From Carposina sasakii (taxonomy: Eukaryota > Arthropoda > Insecta > Lepidoptera > Carposinidae), in the NCBI GenBank assembly GCA_014607495.2, contig CP053160.1, forward strand, positions 9,548,001-9,612,000: a stretch of DNA of 64,000 bases, given 5' to 3'. Below, one piece after another: positions 11,480 to 22,300 of the stretch; positions within the stretch are counted from its first letter, which is position 1, and every line of letters begins with the position of its first letter. The translations under genes were made by a program, and so were the position numbers. The notes beneath the pieces were generated by a model. That model did not search any database. It was given only the letters and a program-made list of their open reading frames with translations, and was not told the origin of the DNA.

Positions 11480-11620
11480 TATCAGGAACATCATTAAAAT
11501 TAGTGACAAATTGCTAGCTTATCGCCCGAGTTCCTTAGTCGACTCTTACCATATGCCCGGTAGGGGAACATTATCTAGCAATTTTAGTAACAGGTCTTTT
11601 TTTAAGGGTCTTGGAAACTA
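11480..11620 (-). repeat. family E fragment
   Basis: 'agtgacaaattgctagctta', 'cgcccgagttccttagtcga' and 'ctcttaccatatgcccgg' are the inverse of the E core seen at 12345 and 28845. Confidence 0.55.
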
Positions 11621-11672
11621 GCAGCTAATGTCATCAGAGGGACATAATTTTGGGCATCTTGATTCACTGGAC

Positions 11673-11933
11673 CATAGAGGAATAAGATGTCATAGAGTGC
11701 TAATGTCATACTAACAGTTTCAATGCACCATTAGACTTTTCGGTGCCTCACAATTCCAGTCCTTGACACTTAGATTGCATTACTATACGTTACAATACAT
11801 TAGTAATGTAGTACATGACTATACATTACACTCTAAGTGTAAAGGACTGGAATTGTGAGGCACCGACAAGTCTAATGGTGCAGCGAAACAGTTAGTATGA
11901 CATTAGCACTCTATGACATCTTATTCCTCTATG
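11673..11933. mobile_element. 261-bp foldback element with ~115-bp arms
   Basis: The left arm from CATAGAGGAATAAGATGTCA (11673) is repeated almost perfectly in inverse complement up to CCTCTATG (11933), leaving a short AT-rich centre of ATTAC-type repeats. A 7-bp direct repeat ACTGGAC flanks it (11666-11672 and 11934-11940). Few mismatches between arms point to a recent insertion. A transcript through it would form a long hairpin. No coding capacity. Confidence 0.85.
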
Positions 11934-11940
11934 ACTGGAC

Positions 11941-12344
11941 ATATCTTTTTTCAATATGATCTCTAATTTATTATTTTGTTCTAGACTATTAAGTGTCCAG
12001 CAGTGGAACACCACTATTGCTACACAAAAAAAAAACTTGAAGCCACCCAACAGTAACACAATGCACAATTTTATTGCTAAACCCTTGTGAATAGACAGCC
12101 ATTGCAATTCATAAATAAATTTTATCGAACGTGACAACAATAGCTAACGAAGTTCCAATTCACCGGAGTGTAACTTTTCACTTACTTTAAAAGAAGCGCA
12201 GCAGAATTTAAAACGGAAGAGGACTGTTTAAAAGTCATTGTATGTCCTCGCAACTGTTTGTGGACAAACTGGCCGCGACTTTAGCAAGCAAACATTTTAC
12301 TTGCGGCAACATTAGAAATGTAATTTGTTACACTAGATAGGTAG
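11941..12344. other. no feature recognised
   Basis: Nothing recognisable. Confidence 0.3.
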
Positions 12345-12469
12345 GTTCTGATGCGGGGCTTTAGTAGAATACATCAGCTGCATCTCCTTCCGGGCATATC
12401 GTCATACTCGACAAAGGAGCGCAGGGGTGTTTCCTCGGGCGTTGAGCTAGTAACTTATCAATACGTGCG

Positions 12470-12842
12470 CATAGATTGCACGCGGCACGTCCACACTGCC
12501 TGTACATTTAGATCGCGCCCCTCATGCACGCGTTCGGCCCCCTTATTACCTAACTATACTATACACCAACGCTCTTGGCACGCGATGTCATATAACATTC
12601 TATGCCGGTGTGTGCCAGGAGGGTTGGCGTATAGTATAGCAAAAGCAAAGCGATAGCGAAAATTGTACACAAATCGCTGATTGCTTGTCAAATTCGTATT
12701 ACGTAAAACGAATTTCAAAGGAACTTTGACATTTCAAGGCGAATATTGTACAATTTTCGCTATCGCTTTGCTTCGGCTTTGCTATTGCTTTTATGTAATA
12801 AGGGGGCGGATCGCAATGGATCGTCCGGTGTGAACCCGGCTA
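12470..12842. mobile_element. foldback element inserted in family E
   Basis: Inverted arms are visible: gcccccttattac (12537-12549) against gtaataagggggc (12797-12809), and gcaaagcgatagcgaaaatt (about 12646) against its inverse near 12755-12775. The left arm is itself interrupted by the 76-bp palindrome at 12559-12634. Exact termini are not fixed; 'ccacactgcc' and 'ccggtgtgaa' near the ends may be part of them. Confidence 0.65.
12559..12634. mobile_element. 76-bp palindromic MITE, family P, copy 1
   Basis: Runs from CTATACACCAACGCTC to GGGTTGGCGTATAG with TA on both sides. The arms are inverse complements (CCAACNCTCNTGGCACRCG). The same element of the same length lies at 24622-24697. Confidence 0.8.
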
Positions 12843-13158
12843 ATGATCATAAACTTTGGATCCCGCTACGCAAAACGTAGCTGTAAGGATCCCTTTCGTG
12901 ATCCTGCAGCGCTGACTATCCAATTCAGAGAACACAGCCGTGTTAATATGTATGTAGACTACGATACAATAGGTAAGCCACAGGTATTACATATCTTCTT
13001 ATATTTTGCTTATCTTGCTATTATACGTAAGCTGCGATATCAGTGTGATAGCGAAAATAGCATAGATATATAAAAAATAAAATAACAATTTTAATCAACT
13101 TTTATTAATACAAAAAAGCTTGTAACTATTATTCAACCAATCTTCTCGAAATTTTACA

Positions 13159-13546
13159 TACAGGGTGTTTTTTTGTGGCCACCTTTAACGAAGGGTACGT
13201 ATTCTATACATGAAATAAAGTAAGTTTATGCCAAAAAAAATGCTGGGAAAAAAAATTTATTTTTTTGAAAAATTATTTTAAATTCCTTGATCGTGCGAAA
13301 TTTATAGTGTCTAGTGTTTGTTAGTTTTTTTTTATAGACAGATATTAATTATTTTTCGTGAAAAAATCCTGCTACGCGCGTCTATGTGCATTTATGCAGA
13401 AGAACGCAGTCTATTTACTCAACTTTGGACCCTAATATTTTGGAAACCAGACACTTCCCAGGTATGCTTCCATGGAGAAAAATGATCGTGATGATGAGGA
13501 GATTCCGTAGTTTTCGGGAACGTTGACGACCAAAAATCACCCTGTA
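13159..13546 (+). mobile_element. family C element, copy 2
   Basis: ta-CAGGGTGTTTTTTTGTGG to ATCACCCTG-ta. It is nearly identical to copy 1 over its whole length and of the same subfamily, so both derive from a recent common source. Confidence 0.85.
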
Positions 13547-14047
13547 TATATACCGATATAGTTGGGTGTACGAAAAAGTACATAGACTACATTATTATGT
13601 AGTCCAAGCGCACGATGTCGCGGGAAACAGCTAGTAAAGAATAGGAATCGGATAGTCAGACACGGTAACCTCATTTATAGGTAAGTACTAAACATTGTTT
13701 ACAGTTTTTTATTAATGTTCGTTTATATTCCAAAATATTTCAAAACTGTCGCAATTTTATGGAAGACAACGTTTCAGGTTTTGAGCGTATCGCTCGTAAA
13801 ATATGTCATATGTTGAACGACCGGAAAATGGTTAGGAATAGTAATTCATTCAGCACACACCGCTGACGTGCATTTTTCAACGGCAAAAGCTTTATTTATT
13901 GGCCATAGCCGTGGTTTAGATTTTTCAAATAGTGGCATGTTGCTTTTAAAAAATACTATTTTTTAATATTTACTTAACTTGGATACATTTAGGTTAGACG
14001 ATGATAATAACAAAATAACAAGTAGTATACTTATTAAGGTAACATAG
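13547..14047. other. no feature recognised
   Basis: AT-rich; 13590-13640 has repeat-like 'cgatgtcgcgggaaacagct' resembling the end of family F. Confidence 0.3.
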
Positions 14048-14315
14048 TCGTGTCGTCTTCAGCCTATTGCAGTCCACTGCTGGACGTAGGCCTCCCACAG
14101 GGCACGCCACAAGGCTACTGCCACAGGGGGGTTTTGCCCATAGTCACCACGCTGGGCTGGCGGGTTGGTGACCGCAGTGTGATTTTCGGACTATGTTGTC
14201 AACACGGGAGGCGTTGCCCACCTCTCAGAAACCCTTAATCGCCTCGTACGATACCCACGGGCAGTGTACCACCCCACAAACTCTACACTGCCGGCACCAC
14301 GCGGCTATGTACAAC
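14048..14315 (-). mobile_element. SINE family A, full length
   Basis: Flanked by GTAACATAG (14039-14047 and 14316-14324). On the minus strand: head 'tagccgcgtggtgccggcag', 'gtgggtatcgtacgaggcga', body 'gaccgcagtgtgattttcgg' (plus-strand wording), LINE-derived tail ending 'ctgcaataggctgaagacg'. At 268 bp it is the longest and best-bounded copy, useful as a reference for the family. Confidence 0.8.
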
Positions 14316-14339
14316 GTAACATAGTATATAGGTAACATT

Positions 14340-14625
14340 ATATTATGAAATGAATTTATTTCATGTACAGATTTTAATGTTGCAAAATTGTCACTTAGCT
14401 CGTGCCTCGGAAAGCACGTAAAACCGTTGGTCCTGCGCCTGATCTCTCTCCGGTCGTGTCGGCTTCCGTCCCATCGGACTATGAGAGTAACAGCATAGAG
14501 AGTGCATCTGTGTTTGCGCACACACTTGTGCACTAATAATATCTCCTGCGTACCTGGCCAATCTCCGTAGAGATTGGTCGCCTTGGCCGAAATACGGTCG
14601 GAGATTATCATCATCATCATATTAT
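14340..14625 (+). mobile_element. SINE family B, lacking the tRNA-like head
   Basis: Runs 5'-3' on the plus strand from 'gaatttatttcatgtacag' to the tail 'tggtcgccttggccgaaata' 'cggtcggagattatcatc'. Body and tail match 2303-2658 and 51719-52063, but the ~75-bp tRNA-like head is missing. It abuts the family A insertion on its left. Confidence 0.8.
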
Positions 14626-15233
14626 CAGGTAAGAAAAATGTACCGCTAGGTATATTTTAGCACGCACGGGTCGCGAGTGTGACATAATAAAAACAAATAT
14701 CTGTCTCGTGCTGAAATGTCTCTAATTACGTCACCATAAAATAATTATTGCTTTGTTCTGGGCGTCTACAGTGCTTCCGTTTCGGCTTCGTTCCAACTCG
14801 AGACTTTTCAAGAATTGCCCCCCTGGTGTGTAAAATATAAGGATTCACAAGACCTCAGAATGAAAATTTAGGGGCCCAATATCACAAAAACAATGGCTAA
14901 AATTTTGCTCAAACTAATATCACCACCCAATTTAAACAAGGAACAAGTCAGTAGCATAGCAAATCTTGTCTAATGTGCGCGTTATCTACCACCGAGTCCC
15001 TTGAAAGACATCCATCATGCAAACTTGTAACCGAGGGTTAATCCTAAGTTAATGTAGCATTACTAATGTATATCGCGACATCTATATGTCGGATCTTTTG
15101 TGCTTGGGGATTTGTTATGAGCTAAGCGAATAAGGTGATTGAAGTGGATTATCATAATTATTACTCTGTAATAAAACTTCCTATCGAAAAATAATAATAT
15201 ACGTATAAAATAAAATTAAACAATATTTTACTA
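14626..15233. other. no feature recognised
   Basis: AT-rich; no exon or named repeat. Confidence 0.3.
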
Positions 15234-15498
15234 TACAGGGTGTAACAAAAAGGGTATGTTAAGCGAAAAGCTACGTAAATAGTCCACTGTCGAGAACCTA
15301 TCCACAAAATTTGAGACTCGAAATCACATGTTTATTTTTCAAGATTGTAAAGAAAATTCCTGAGATATTAAAAAGTTCTCCATACTATCCGGAAAAATAA
15401 ACATGTGATTTCGAGTCTCAAATTTTGTGGCTAGGTTCTTTACATTCGGCTATTTATGTAGCTTTTCGCTTAACATACCCTTTTTGTTACATCCTGTA
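15234..15498. mobile_element. family D palindromic element, copy 1
   Basis: Starts ta-CAGGGTGTAACAAAAAGG and ends in the inverse (CCTTTTTGTTACATCCTG-ta). The arms of ~120 bp pair through 'ttaagcgaaaagct', 'cctatccacaaaatttgaga' and 'atcacatgtttattttt'. There is no coding capacity. TA flanks suggest Tc1/mariner-type integration. Confidence 0.85.
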
Positions 15499-16424
15499 TA
15501 GTTGTAATTGTAATTTCTATAAAATTGTTGCAGTAAATACCTATATAATATTTGGTCACTAAAATATAATTCTATATTTTAAAACACTCGTGTTAATGAA
15601 TTGCACTCATTTATCTGAAATTACACTTTTATTCTTAATAAATAATGGTTACGTTAATGTTTTTATGTCATCATGAATTAAATATTGCTAAATGTTATAT
15701 AAGTGTGTATAATAGTATAAGTAAAAATTAAGTGTTAAAATTATTGTGCAGTAAATTAAATTAATATTACTGTTATTATACTAAGCTATATCAAGCGATA
15801 AACTACGAATAATTGTGAAGAACCAGTAGTTATTAAGATACGGTACTACCGGTCCCATGGGATAAGGTTATTCTGGCTTTATATGGTTAGAAAATCAAGA
15901 AGAGATAGTTTGGGACCACGTCTGGGTTTAGGCATAGACTTCAGCTAAAGAAATGCCTTTGAGACAGTTACTAATTCAGAGATTCGTTTTTACTTATTTA
16001 TAGAACTAATTGCTTATCTACATATCTTATCTACTTATTGTGTACTGAAGATCCTGGTAGATTTATGATTAAAAAGCGGTGGTATTGAAATTACATTTTA
16101 AAAACCTATCATTTAGTTCTTCATCTGCCGATTTTTAATTGAAATGACGTCTGTCATATGCTACGTCTCTTTTCTTTTTGTATTAAATGAGAAAGACAGC
16201 ACGTTTGCTAAACGGGGAAAGATATAGAAAAATGGGAAAATATAGAAAAAAGGGTAAAATTATCTTCTTCTTTCTTCTTCTATATACATAATATATATAG
16301 TGTATAAACGCAACTGAGAACATCTTGGAACCTGTTAATTACCGATAAAATGCTGCGCAGTTTGGTAATGTACTTAAGCGTTAATTGTAAATTTAAATGA
16401 AATAAAATATATACATATAATGAA
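15499..16424. other. no feature recognised
   Basis: Strongly AT-rich; no coding sequence or recognised repeat. Confidence 0.35.
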
Positions 16425-16625
16425 ATTGTAACGGATCAATGTTTGTGCACGGTAATCTCAGAAACGGCTGAACCGATTCCGATGCAGTGTTCAGGAATAT
16501 ATTGATAGGTCCCACTTAACATATATGCTACTTTGTATCCAGGGAATATTTTTTAATCCCGGATAATTTCAACATTTTGTTTTTTTTGCAGTCTACGCGG
16601 ACGGAGTCGCGGATGTCCACTAGTC
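16425..16625 (+). repeat. family F retroelement-like repeat
   Basis: 'ttgtaacggatcaatgtttg', 'ctcagaaacggctgaaccga', 'gtcccacttaacatatatgc', 'tgcagtctacgcggacggag' and 'gtccactagt'. Co-linear with the inverse copy at 8938-9180. Confidence 0.65.
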
Positions 16626-17080
16626 TGTGATATACAAGGTGACGTTTTTCACTTTCGCAAGGTTATCAAACAAGCATTACCCGTATTTTACCTTAAAACA
16701 ATATAACCTATATTTATCTAGCCTACAGATGGTAAAAGAAACACTAAATAAAACCATTCATCGATCACTCAGACGAGCACACAAAGACGCGGTGACATAC
16801 ATGTATACATCTACCTACAGGCCATGGAGTAATGAGTGTTTTGGTTTTATGGAGGAGGTATCTACCTTCCTAAATTGCCTGTTCCTTCATATATACTTAT
16901 ACATAGCTAAAGAATGTTTATCATGAAGAACTTCTCCATGGTGTTTATACATACTAGACATAAGGCTGTATTCTAAAAATAACGCACTTAGACAATGTAA
17001 CATTATTTTCTCGATCAAATTGAACATTGCTTTAATTAGCGCTTTTCTAGAACAATATGGTACGTCAGCGAACAAGGGGT
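16626..17080. other. no feature recognised
   Basis: AT-rich open frames without coding signature. Confidence 0.3.
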
Positions 17081-17084
17081 GTAT

Positions 17085-17275
17085 GGGGTCCCATATTAGA
17101 TGTTACAGGATCTAATACATACTCACCTGCTCGTGGTGCACCCTGCAGAATATTAAACGTGGCTCTAGCCACTCGCCAACCCGCATTGGAACAGCGTGGC
17201 GAGTTACGGTCCAAACCCCTCTGGGGGAAGTCTATGCTCAGCAGTGGACTTCCCAGGGCTTAGAAAGATGAATGA
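17085..17275 (+). repeat. RTE-like LINE 3' end fragment
   Basis: 'actcgccaacccgcattgga', 'acagcgtggcgagttacgg', 'ctgggggaagtctatgctca', 'gcagtggacttccc' and a final GAATGATGATGG tail recall the 3' ends of lepidopteran RTE-type LINEs and SINEs. Related to, but distinct from, the family A tail. Confidence 0.55.
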
Positions 17276-17734
17276 TGATGGCTTCGCTTTCAGGTAAAAA
17301 CTGGCATATCTTGTCAAAGATAGATGATTGTTGGAAATAATATTGAATGAATGAAATATTTAATATTATGCCGCATCCATATACGTTTGATTATTACATC
17401 CGTGTGACGTATTCTCGGCTCCCCACTGAGGTTTGATGGAAGACTTGAATTACGATGGCTGTTTTACGCGATATTATATTGCAATCAAACCGAATGTATG
17501 GTTAGTGATAGCACAAAGAATATATATCGTTATTCCATGATAATAGCATACGTTGTGATAGTATAATTCTAAAGGCAGAGAAAAATTCCCCTGTTTTACG
17601 AGCTACGATTATTTTAGCACTCTTAACCAGCGCCCTACCTTATATATTAGCAAATCTCCAGAAACTCCACACTCGGAGTCTAATTAGGTACTACTCGGGA
17701 TTTTACGTATCCTTTCATCCTTTCCATACCCAGT
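17276..17734. other. no feature recognised
   Basis: Nothing recognisable. Confidence 0.3.
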
Positions 17735-17872
17735 CCAAATCGCTGAGGACGGAAAGGTCTGTCACCAACCCGCCTGCCCAGCGTGGTGACTATGGGCAAA
17801 TACCCCCCATGGCAGTCTTGTGGCGTGCCCTGCGGAAGGCCTCCATCCAGCAGTGGACTGCAATAGGCTGAA
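17735..17872 (+). mobile_element. SINE family A, 5'-truncated, plus orientation
   Basis: Shows 'gtcaccaacccgcctgccca', 'gcgtggtgactatgggcaaa', 'cttgtggcgtgccctgcgga' and ends 'gcagtggactgcaataggct'. It is one of the few A copies facing right. Confidence 0.75.
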
Positions 17873-17879
17873 CTCCTAA

Positions 17880-18781
17880 GGGTTGAGAGATTAAACATAT
17901 CAATATATGATATCATACCGAAATACTGATATAACTACCTTTATATTTAAAACAAACATTGAAACAATTTCAAAACAACTTTCCTACTAGAAATACAAAT
18001 GTTATTTCCAAAGCTTATCGTAACCCAGCCCTAGAACAGGACCCAAACCTACGCAAAATTCCAGAATACACGCCTAAGTCCCATACAGTATTTAATTGAC
18101 GTAACTCCAAACAACTCCAAATACCTAATCTCTATCACGTTCGCAATTAAGACTAGTTTGAATTACGAAACGAAAACATTCCAGTTGCACATCAAACGTA
18201 AATAACCTAGTAAAGAATGAATGTGAGTTTCCCTGACCACGGCGAAAAAAACATAAAAAATGAATAACAAATCTTGTGAAATTTCCGTCATCGGCCAATG
18301 TCAGAACTAGCATTTTTTATTCGGATTTATAGATTTAGACGAAGAAGCTAGCGCTCGCGGATTAATACAGTGAATTTGCCAAATTAAAAATAAAGTGCCG
18401 TTCCAAAATCAGCGCTCGCAGTCCACACGAATGAGTGTTCCATCTTTTTTTAGAATTGAGCGATCGTACACGAGTCGGATGATCACAGTAGTGTTTTAGG
18501 CGCGCGCACTATCAGTAAGTTTCAAATATAAGTACACAAGAAAAACTTCACGAAACGTTTTCCTTTCTCCGACAGGATTTGCGAACACGGTTTTTTGTGG
18601 TTTAGATTTTTTTCCCAAATTCGAATCGTGTTATGTGAAGGTGAAGATTTCGTGAGGGTGTTGGGTTTCTTGTGGAATGTTTGTTTTTTTTTTCTCAATT
18701 CGATTTTTTATTAATTTATTGTGTTCCTAGAATGTATAATCAGATATATAATTTCAATATGATAATTTCTATACGTCATTC
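17880..18781 (+). promoter_or_regulatory. unique block with possible promoter and first exon (~18300-18514)
   Basis: This ~900 bp carries none of the window's repeats. It has locally more CpG (agcgctcgcgg, gagcgatcgtacacgagtcg, ggcgcgcgcact). It reaches a strong splice-donor match, ATCA|GTAAGTTTC, with GT at 18515. No long open frame precedes it, so if real this is a non-coding 5' exon. The donor and the strand agree with the exon candidate at 25510-25580. The transcription start cannot be placed; this is inference from composition and one donor site. Confidence 0.3.
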
Positions 18782-19010
18782 TACAAGGTGTAACAAAAGA
18801 GGTATGTTAAGCAAAAAGCTGTGAAAATAGCTAATTAAAATGAACCTAGTCTATACAAGTTTTGAAACCCAAAATCATAGGTTTATTTTTAAAGATTGTA
18901 TGAACATTCCTGAGCAGTTATTTCATGTGCCAAATGTTGTGTATTGGTTGTTTATAATGGGCTGTTTTCATAGCATTTCGCTAATAATACCCCTTTTATT
19001 ACACCTTGTA
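18782..19010. mobile_element. family D element, diverged copy 2
   Basis: ta-CAAGGTGTAACAAAAGAGG at the left and TTACACCTTG-ta at the right, with 'ttaagcaaaaagct' and 'atcataggtttatttttaaa' inside. The arms have diverged and a central part is lost compared with 15234-15498. Confidence 0.7.
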
Positions 19011-19369
19011 TAAGTTACATAATCAATGTTTACATCTTCACACGTCATGAAAATATAATTAATCACTTAATCATATTAACATGTCACAATGTAAACGATA
19101 TCTCAAAAAAAAATGTCTGAAATAATTGTTAACTGAAAAAATGTCTATATAAAAGTTTAGCCACATCGATTATTTATTTTATAACGTAGATCTATGTTTA
19201 TTTTATAATAAAAATATTAATACATGTAATAAGTTAGTGGGGTAACTTGTTAAAGACACCAACCCTATGCGGTCAGTCGTAAAACTACCCCTAAACGATT
19301 AACAAACAAAAGACAAACACTTATAATCCATGCTTATAATAAACAAAAAATATGTAATATGCATACAAA
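19011..19369. other. no feature recognised
   Basis: AT-rich. Confidence 0.3.
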
Positions 19370-19505
19370 ATTCTCGTGTCGTGGTGATTGTTACCAATCT
19401 CCTCCGAAACGGCTTGAACGATTTTCATGAAATTTTATTTGTAAGTATATCCTTCCACGCAATAGGCGATATCCACGCGAGCGGAGCTGCGGGCAACAGC
19501 TACTA
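19370..19505 (+). repeat. family F-like fragment
   Basis: 'attctcgtgtcgtggtgatt', 'ctccgaaacggcttgaacga', 'gatatccacgcgagcggagc', 'tgcgggcaacagctac' match the lay-out of family F and the text at 63890-63980. Confidence 0.6.
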
Positions 19506-19511
19506 ATACCT

Positions 19512-19648
19512 TCTTCTTCTTCTTCAGTCTATTGCAGTACACTGCTGGACGTAGGCCTCCCCCAGGGCATAAGGCTACTGCCACAGGGGGGTTTTGCCAA
19601 TAGTCACCACGCTGGGCTCAGTACGGGAGGCGCTGCTGCTCACCTCCA
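19512..19648 (-). mobile_element. SINE family A, 5'-truncated with target duplication
   Basis: Flanked by AATACCT (19505-19511 and 19649-19655). A TTC-repeat tail at the left end and loss of the head beyond 'gctgctcacctcc' are the expected products of incomplete reverse transcription. It inserted exactly at the edge of the family F fragment. Confidence 0.75.
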
Positions 19649-19689
19649 AATACCTATATCAATAAAAGTACAAATATTACATTGAAACT

Positions 19690-19915
19690 TGTAAAAACTC
19701 CCAAAGCCCTTGGTCCCCAAAATGGGATAACAAGAATAGCAGAATCGAAAGAGATTTTACAGCAACGATTAACATAGCGGGGCTAGATGTAAATGATCAG
19801 TGACAAGTGGCAAGTTTAAGTGGCAAGTGGCTCATCGCATGTGAGAGCGTCCCTGAGTTTCTGAGTCAACTCTATAACATTCAAGGTAGGAATCATGTAT
19901 TCCAGTGAAACAACT
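19690..19915 (-). repeat. family E copy
   Basis: Inverse E: 'gaaagagattttacagcaac', 'taacatagcggggctagatg', 'gatcagtgacaagtggcaag', 'gagtttctgagtcaactct', 'gtattccagtgaaac'. A local duplication of 'agtggcaag' is visible. Confidence 0.6.
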
Positions 19916-19933
19916 ATGCTGATAATAAAAGTA

Positions 19934-20320
19934 TACAGGATGTTTTTTTGTGGCCACCTTTAACGAAGGGTACGTACTCTATACATCAAATAAAGTAAGT
20001 TTATGCCAAAAAAAATGCTGGGAAAAAAAATTTTTTTTTTCAATATTTTTTTTTATTTCTTGATCTAGCGAAATTTATAGTGTCTAGTGTTTATGTTAGT
20101 TTTTTTATAGACAGATATTAATTATTTCTCGTGAAAAAAATCTTGCTACGCGCGTCTATGTGCATTTATGCAGAAAAACGCAGTCTATTTACTCAACTTT
20201 GGACCCTAATATTTTGGAAACCAGACACTTCCCAGGTATGCTTCCATGGAGAAAAATGATCGTGATGATGAGGAGATTCCGTAGTTTTCGGGAACGTTGA
20301 CGACCAAAAATCATCCTGTA
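19934..20320 (+). mobile_element. family C element, copy 3
   Basis: ta-CAGGATGTTTTTTTGTGG to ATCATCCTG-ta. Carries the variants 'tactctatacatcaaa' and 'cttgatctagcg', which place it with copies 22636, 29654 and 34633. Confidence 0.85.
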
Positions 20321-20794
20321 TAACATTATTATTTAACTACAAAAATTACAAAACCTTCTGCACATTATCACATCAATCACGCTAATAGTTATCAATTTAC
20401 AACACATTTGATATAAGACACATAATTTATATTAATTTCCTTGTTGCCTTCAAAATTGCGACGATCAAAGTGACATTCTCAGGGATTATCGCGTATCTCT
20501 CGACAAACTTATTTATTCAGACGGCAAAATAGCGTACTAGCGGTGTTTGTATAAATTTGTCTAGGCGTGAATATAATCAACGACATCAGTTAACCGCACA
20601 GATATTGGTAACGCGATCATTCGGTACATTCTATTGAGCTGAATGAACATTCCTGCTGTTTACTAGAGAGGTTGTAATAAATTGTACTGTAGTGTACAAA
20701 CTATTTGAACTTGGTTGATTTTATATTTAGTAAATAAAACCTTCAATGTCTAATTCTCCCTGTCCTGTTTATAATATTGTTATATACAGAGAAT
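20321..20794. other. no feature recognised
   Basis: Nothing recognisable. Confidence 0.3.
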
Positions 20795-20890
20795 ATATGA
20801 TGATTATGATGATCTCTCCAACCGTTTTCGGCCATGGCGACCACTTCAACTCCTAGTTTCGACGTGCATGCGCACATACAGGGCGCAATA
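20795..20890 (-). repeat. SINE family B 3' fragment
   Basis: 'gatgattatgatgatctctc', 'caaccgttttcggccatggc', 'gaccact' is the tail region of family B followed by diverged body text. Confidence 0.55.
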
Positions 20891-20900
20891 TAACCGAATA

Positions 20901-21071
20901 GGAAACCTATCCACAAAATTTAAGACTGCAAATCACATGTTTATTTTTAGTAAATAGAATTCCTAATTAACTTTGTAAAGTTCATAAAACCACAAAATTT
21001 GTAGATAGGTTCTTTATGGCGAGATATTTCCATAGCATTTCGCTTAACAACCTCTTTTGTTACACCCTGTA
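20901..21071. repeat. family D partial copy
   Basis: 'aacctatccacaaaattt', 'aatcacatgtttattttta', then the inverse arm 'caaaatttgtagataggttc', 'catttcgcttaac' and TTACACCCTG-ta. The left terminus is missing. Confidence 0.65.
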
Positions 21072-21344
21072 CATTCTGAAAAGGAAATCGCCATAGACAG
21101 GTACAATTGAATTTTTAATAATATTAACAGAAAAACATAGAATGAAAAAAGTATTTTTTTTGTTCGGTAAAATTATTAGGTAATGACTAATTATTGTTAG
21201 GTAATTGCTAATTTATTTAGAATATCAAAATAAAATAGAATTTTGCAATTATTATGACACACAGGAATTTATATAACATAAACCTACATAAATATCCTCA
21301 AGCAGCATTCAGCTGAAAGGGGACCTGATTGGCAGTTACACATA

Positions 21345-21565
21345 TGCATGCACGGTAGGGGACTGACTAAGCGTATCCCATCTTCTTTGTATCCTCTTTA
21401 TGTATTTGTCATTTGCCTTACTATTATAACCTTGTACCTTCTTACTATTATAATCACATTGTTGTCTTATATTTTTTTTTTCTATTATTTTCTTGATTTG
21501 TGTTGTCTGTATATGTGTACATGCCAAACGTCAAATAAACGATCTATCTATCTATCTATCATAAA
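21345..21565 (+). repeat. LINE-type 3' end with polyadenylation motif and ATCT tail
   Basis: 'gtgtacatgccaaacgtcaa' then ATAAACG and (ATCT)n at 21540-21560. A polyadenylation-like motif followed by a tetranucleotide tail is typical of non-LTR 3' ends. No coding part is retained. Confidence 0.45.
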
Positions 21566-22039
21566 ATGTTTAGGCGTCATTTAACAAAATACATACGAAT
21601 GGGCGTAAAATGGTTAAAAAGTAATAAACTTGAAAATATTCGGATGTAGCGCTCTTAAATTTTTAATAGACACAAATGCATTTTCGCTGTCATGAATTTC
21701 AATTTTATTTTTCGCATTTTGGCAGCATTGCAACATTGTCTAGCGTGAGTCATAAAGCACTATGTTGTACAACTAAAAACATTTTTGACATATGTTTTTT
21801 TTGCGTTGACTCATATAATGAACATCAGATGGAGAAGAGATCGCGCCAAGATAAAGAAAATTTAAACATGTCGTTTGGATAATATGAAAAACCATCGCTT
21901 CAAAAAAATCCCAAAATGTAAAGTTTGGAGGTTTTATTTTACAGTTATAATGACCTAGTCCTATTCATAATTCTTTATTGCACACAATAAAAATTCTGGA
22001 AATAAAGTGTATAATAAAGAAAATATACAAAGGCGTGCT
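21566..22039. other. no feature recognised
   Basis: AT-rich; no exon seen. Confidence 0.3.
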
Positions 22040-22075
22040 TATCTCATAAAGAGATTTCTTCTAGCTACCCAGTCG
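22040..22075 (-). repeat. family M fragment
   Basis: 'gcgtgcttatctcataaaga' 'gatttcttctagc' is the inverse of the motif at 44030-44070. Confidence 0.5.
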
Positions 22076-22109
22076 GGAAAGAGAAATAAACATAAGAGGT
22101 AGATAGTGT

Positions 22110-22300
22110 CCTCATCATCATCATCATCAGCCTATTACAGTCCACTGCTGGACGTAGGCCTCCCCCAGGGCACGCCATAAGGCTGCCATGGGGGGTATTT
22201 GCCCATAGTCACCACGCTGGGCATGCGGTTTGATAACCGCAGTTTATATTTTGGACTATGTTGTTACACGGGAGGCGCTGCTGCCCACCTACCGTGTATC
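22110..22300 (-). mobile_element. SINE family A copy
   Basis: CATCATCATC tail at 22110-22128, then 'cagcctattacagtccactg' and the whole A body to 'gctgctgcccacctaccg'. Similar text GTGTCCTCAT (left) and GTGTATCCTCAT (right) may be the target duplication. Confidence 0.75.

Larger units (their letters stand above)
12345..12990 (+). repeat. family E copy split by a foldback insertion
   Basis: The left half (about 12345-12462) runs 'tgatgcggggctttagtaga', 'catcagctgcatctccttcc', 'gagctagtaacttatcaa'. The right half (about 12842-12975) resumes with 'taatgatcataaac', 'cgctacgcaaaacgtagctg', 'gatcctgcag' and 'gaacacagccgtgt'. The ~380 bp between them is foreign (see 12470-12842). Confidence 0.65.

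Noticed and set aside
14225..14620. 131-codon minus-strand open frame
   Set aside because: It covers parts of SINE A and SINE B; no protein is expected.
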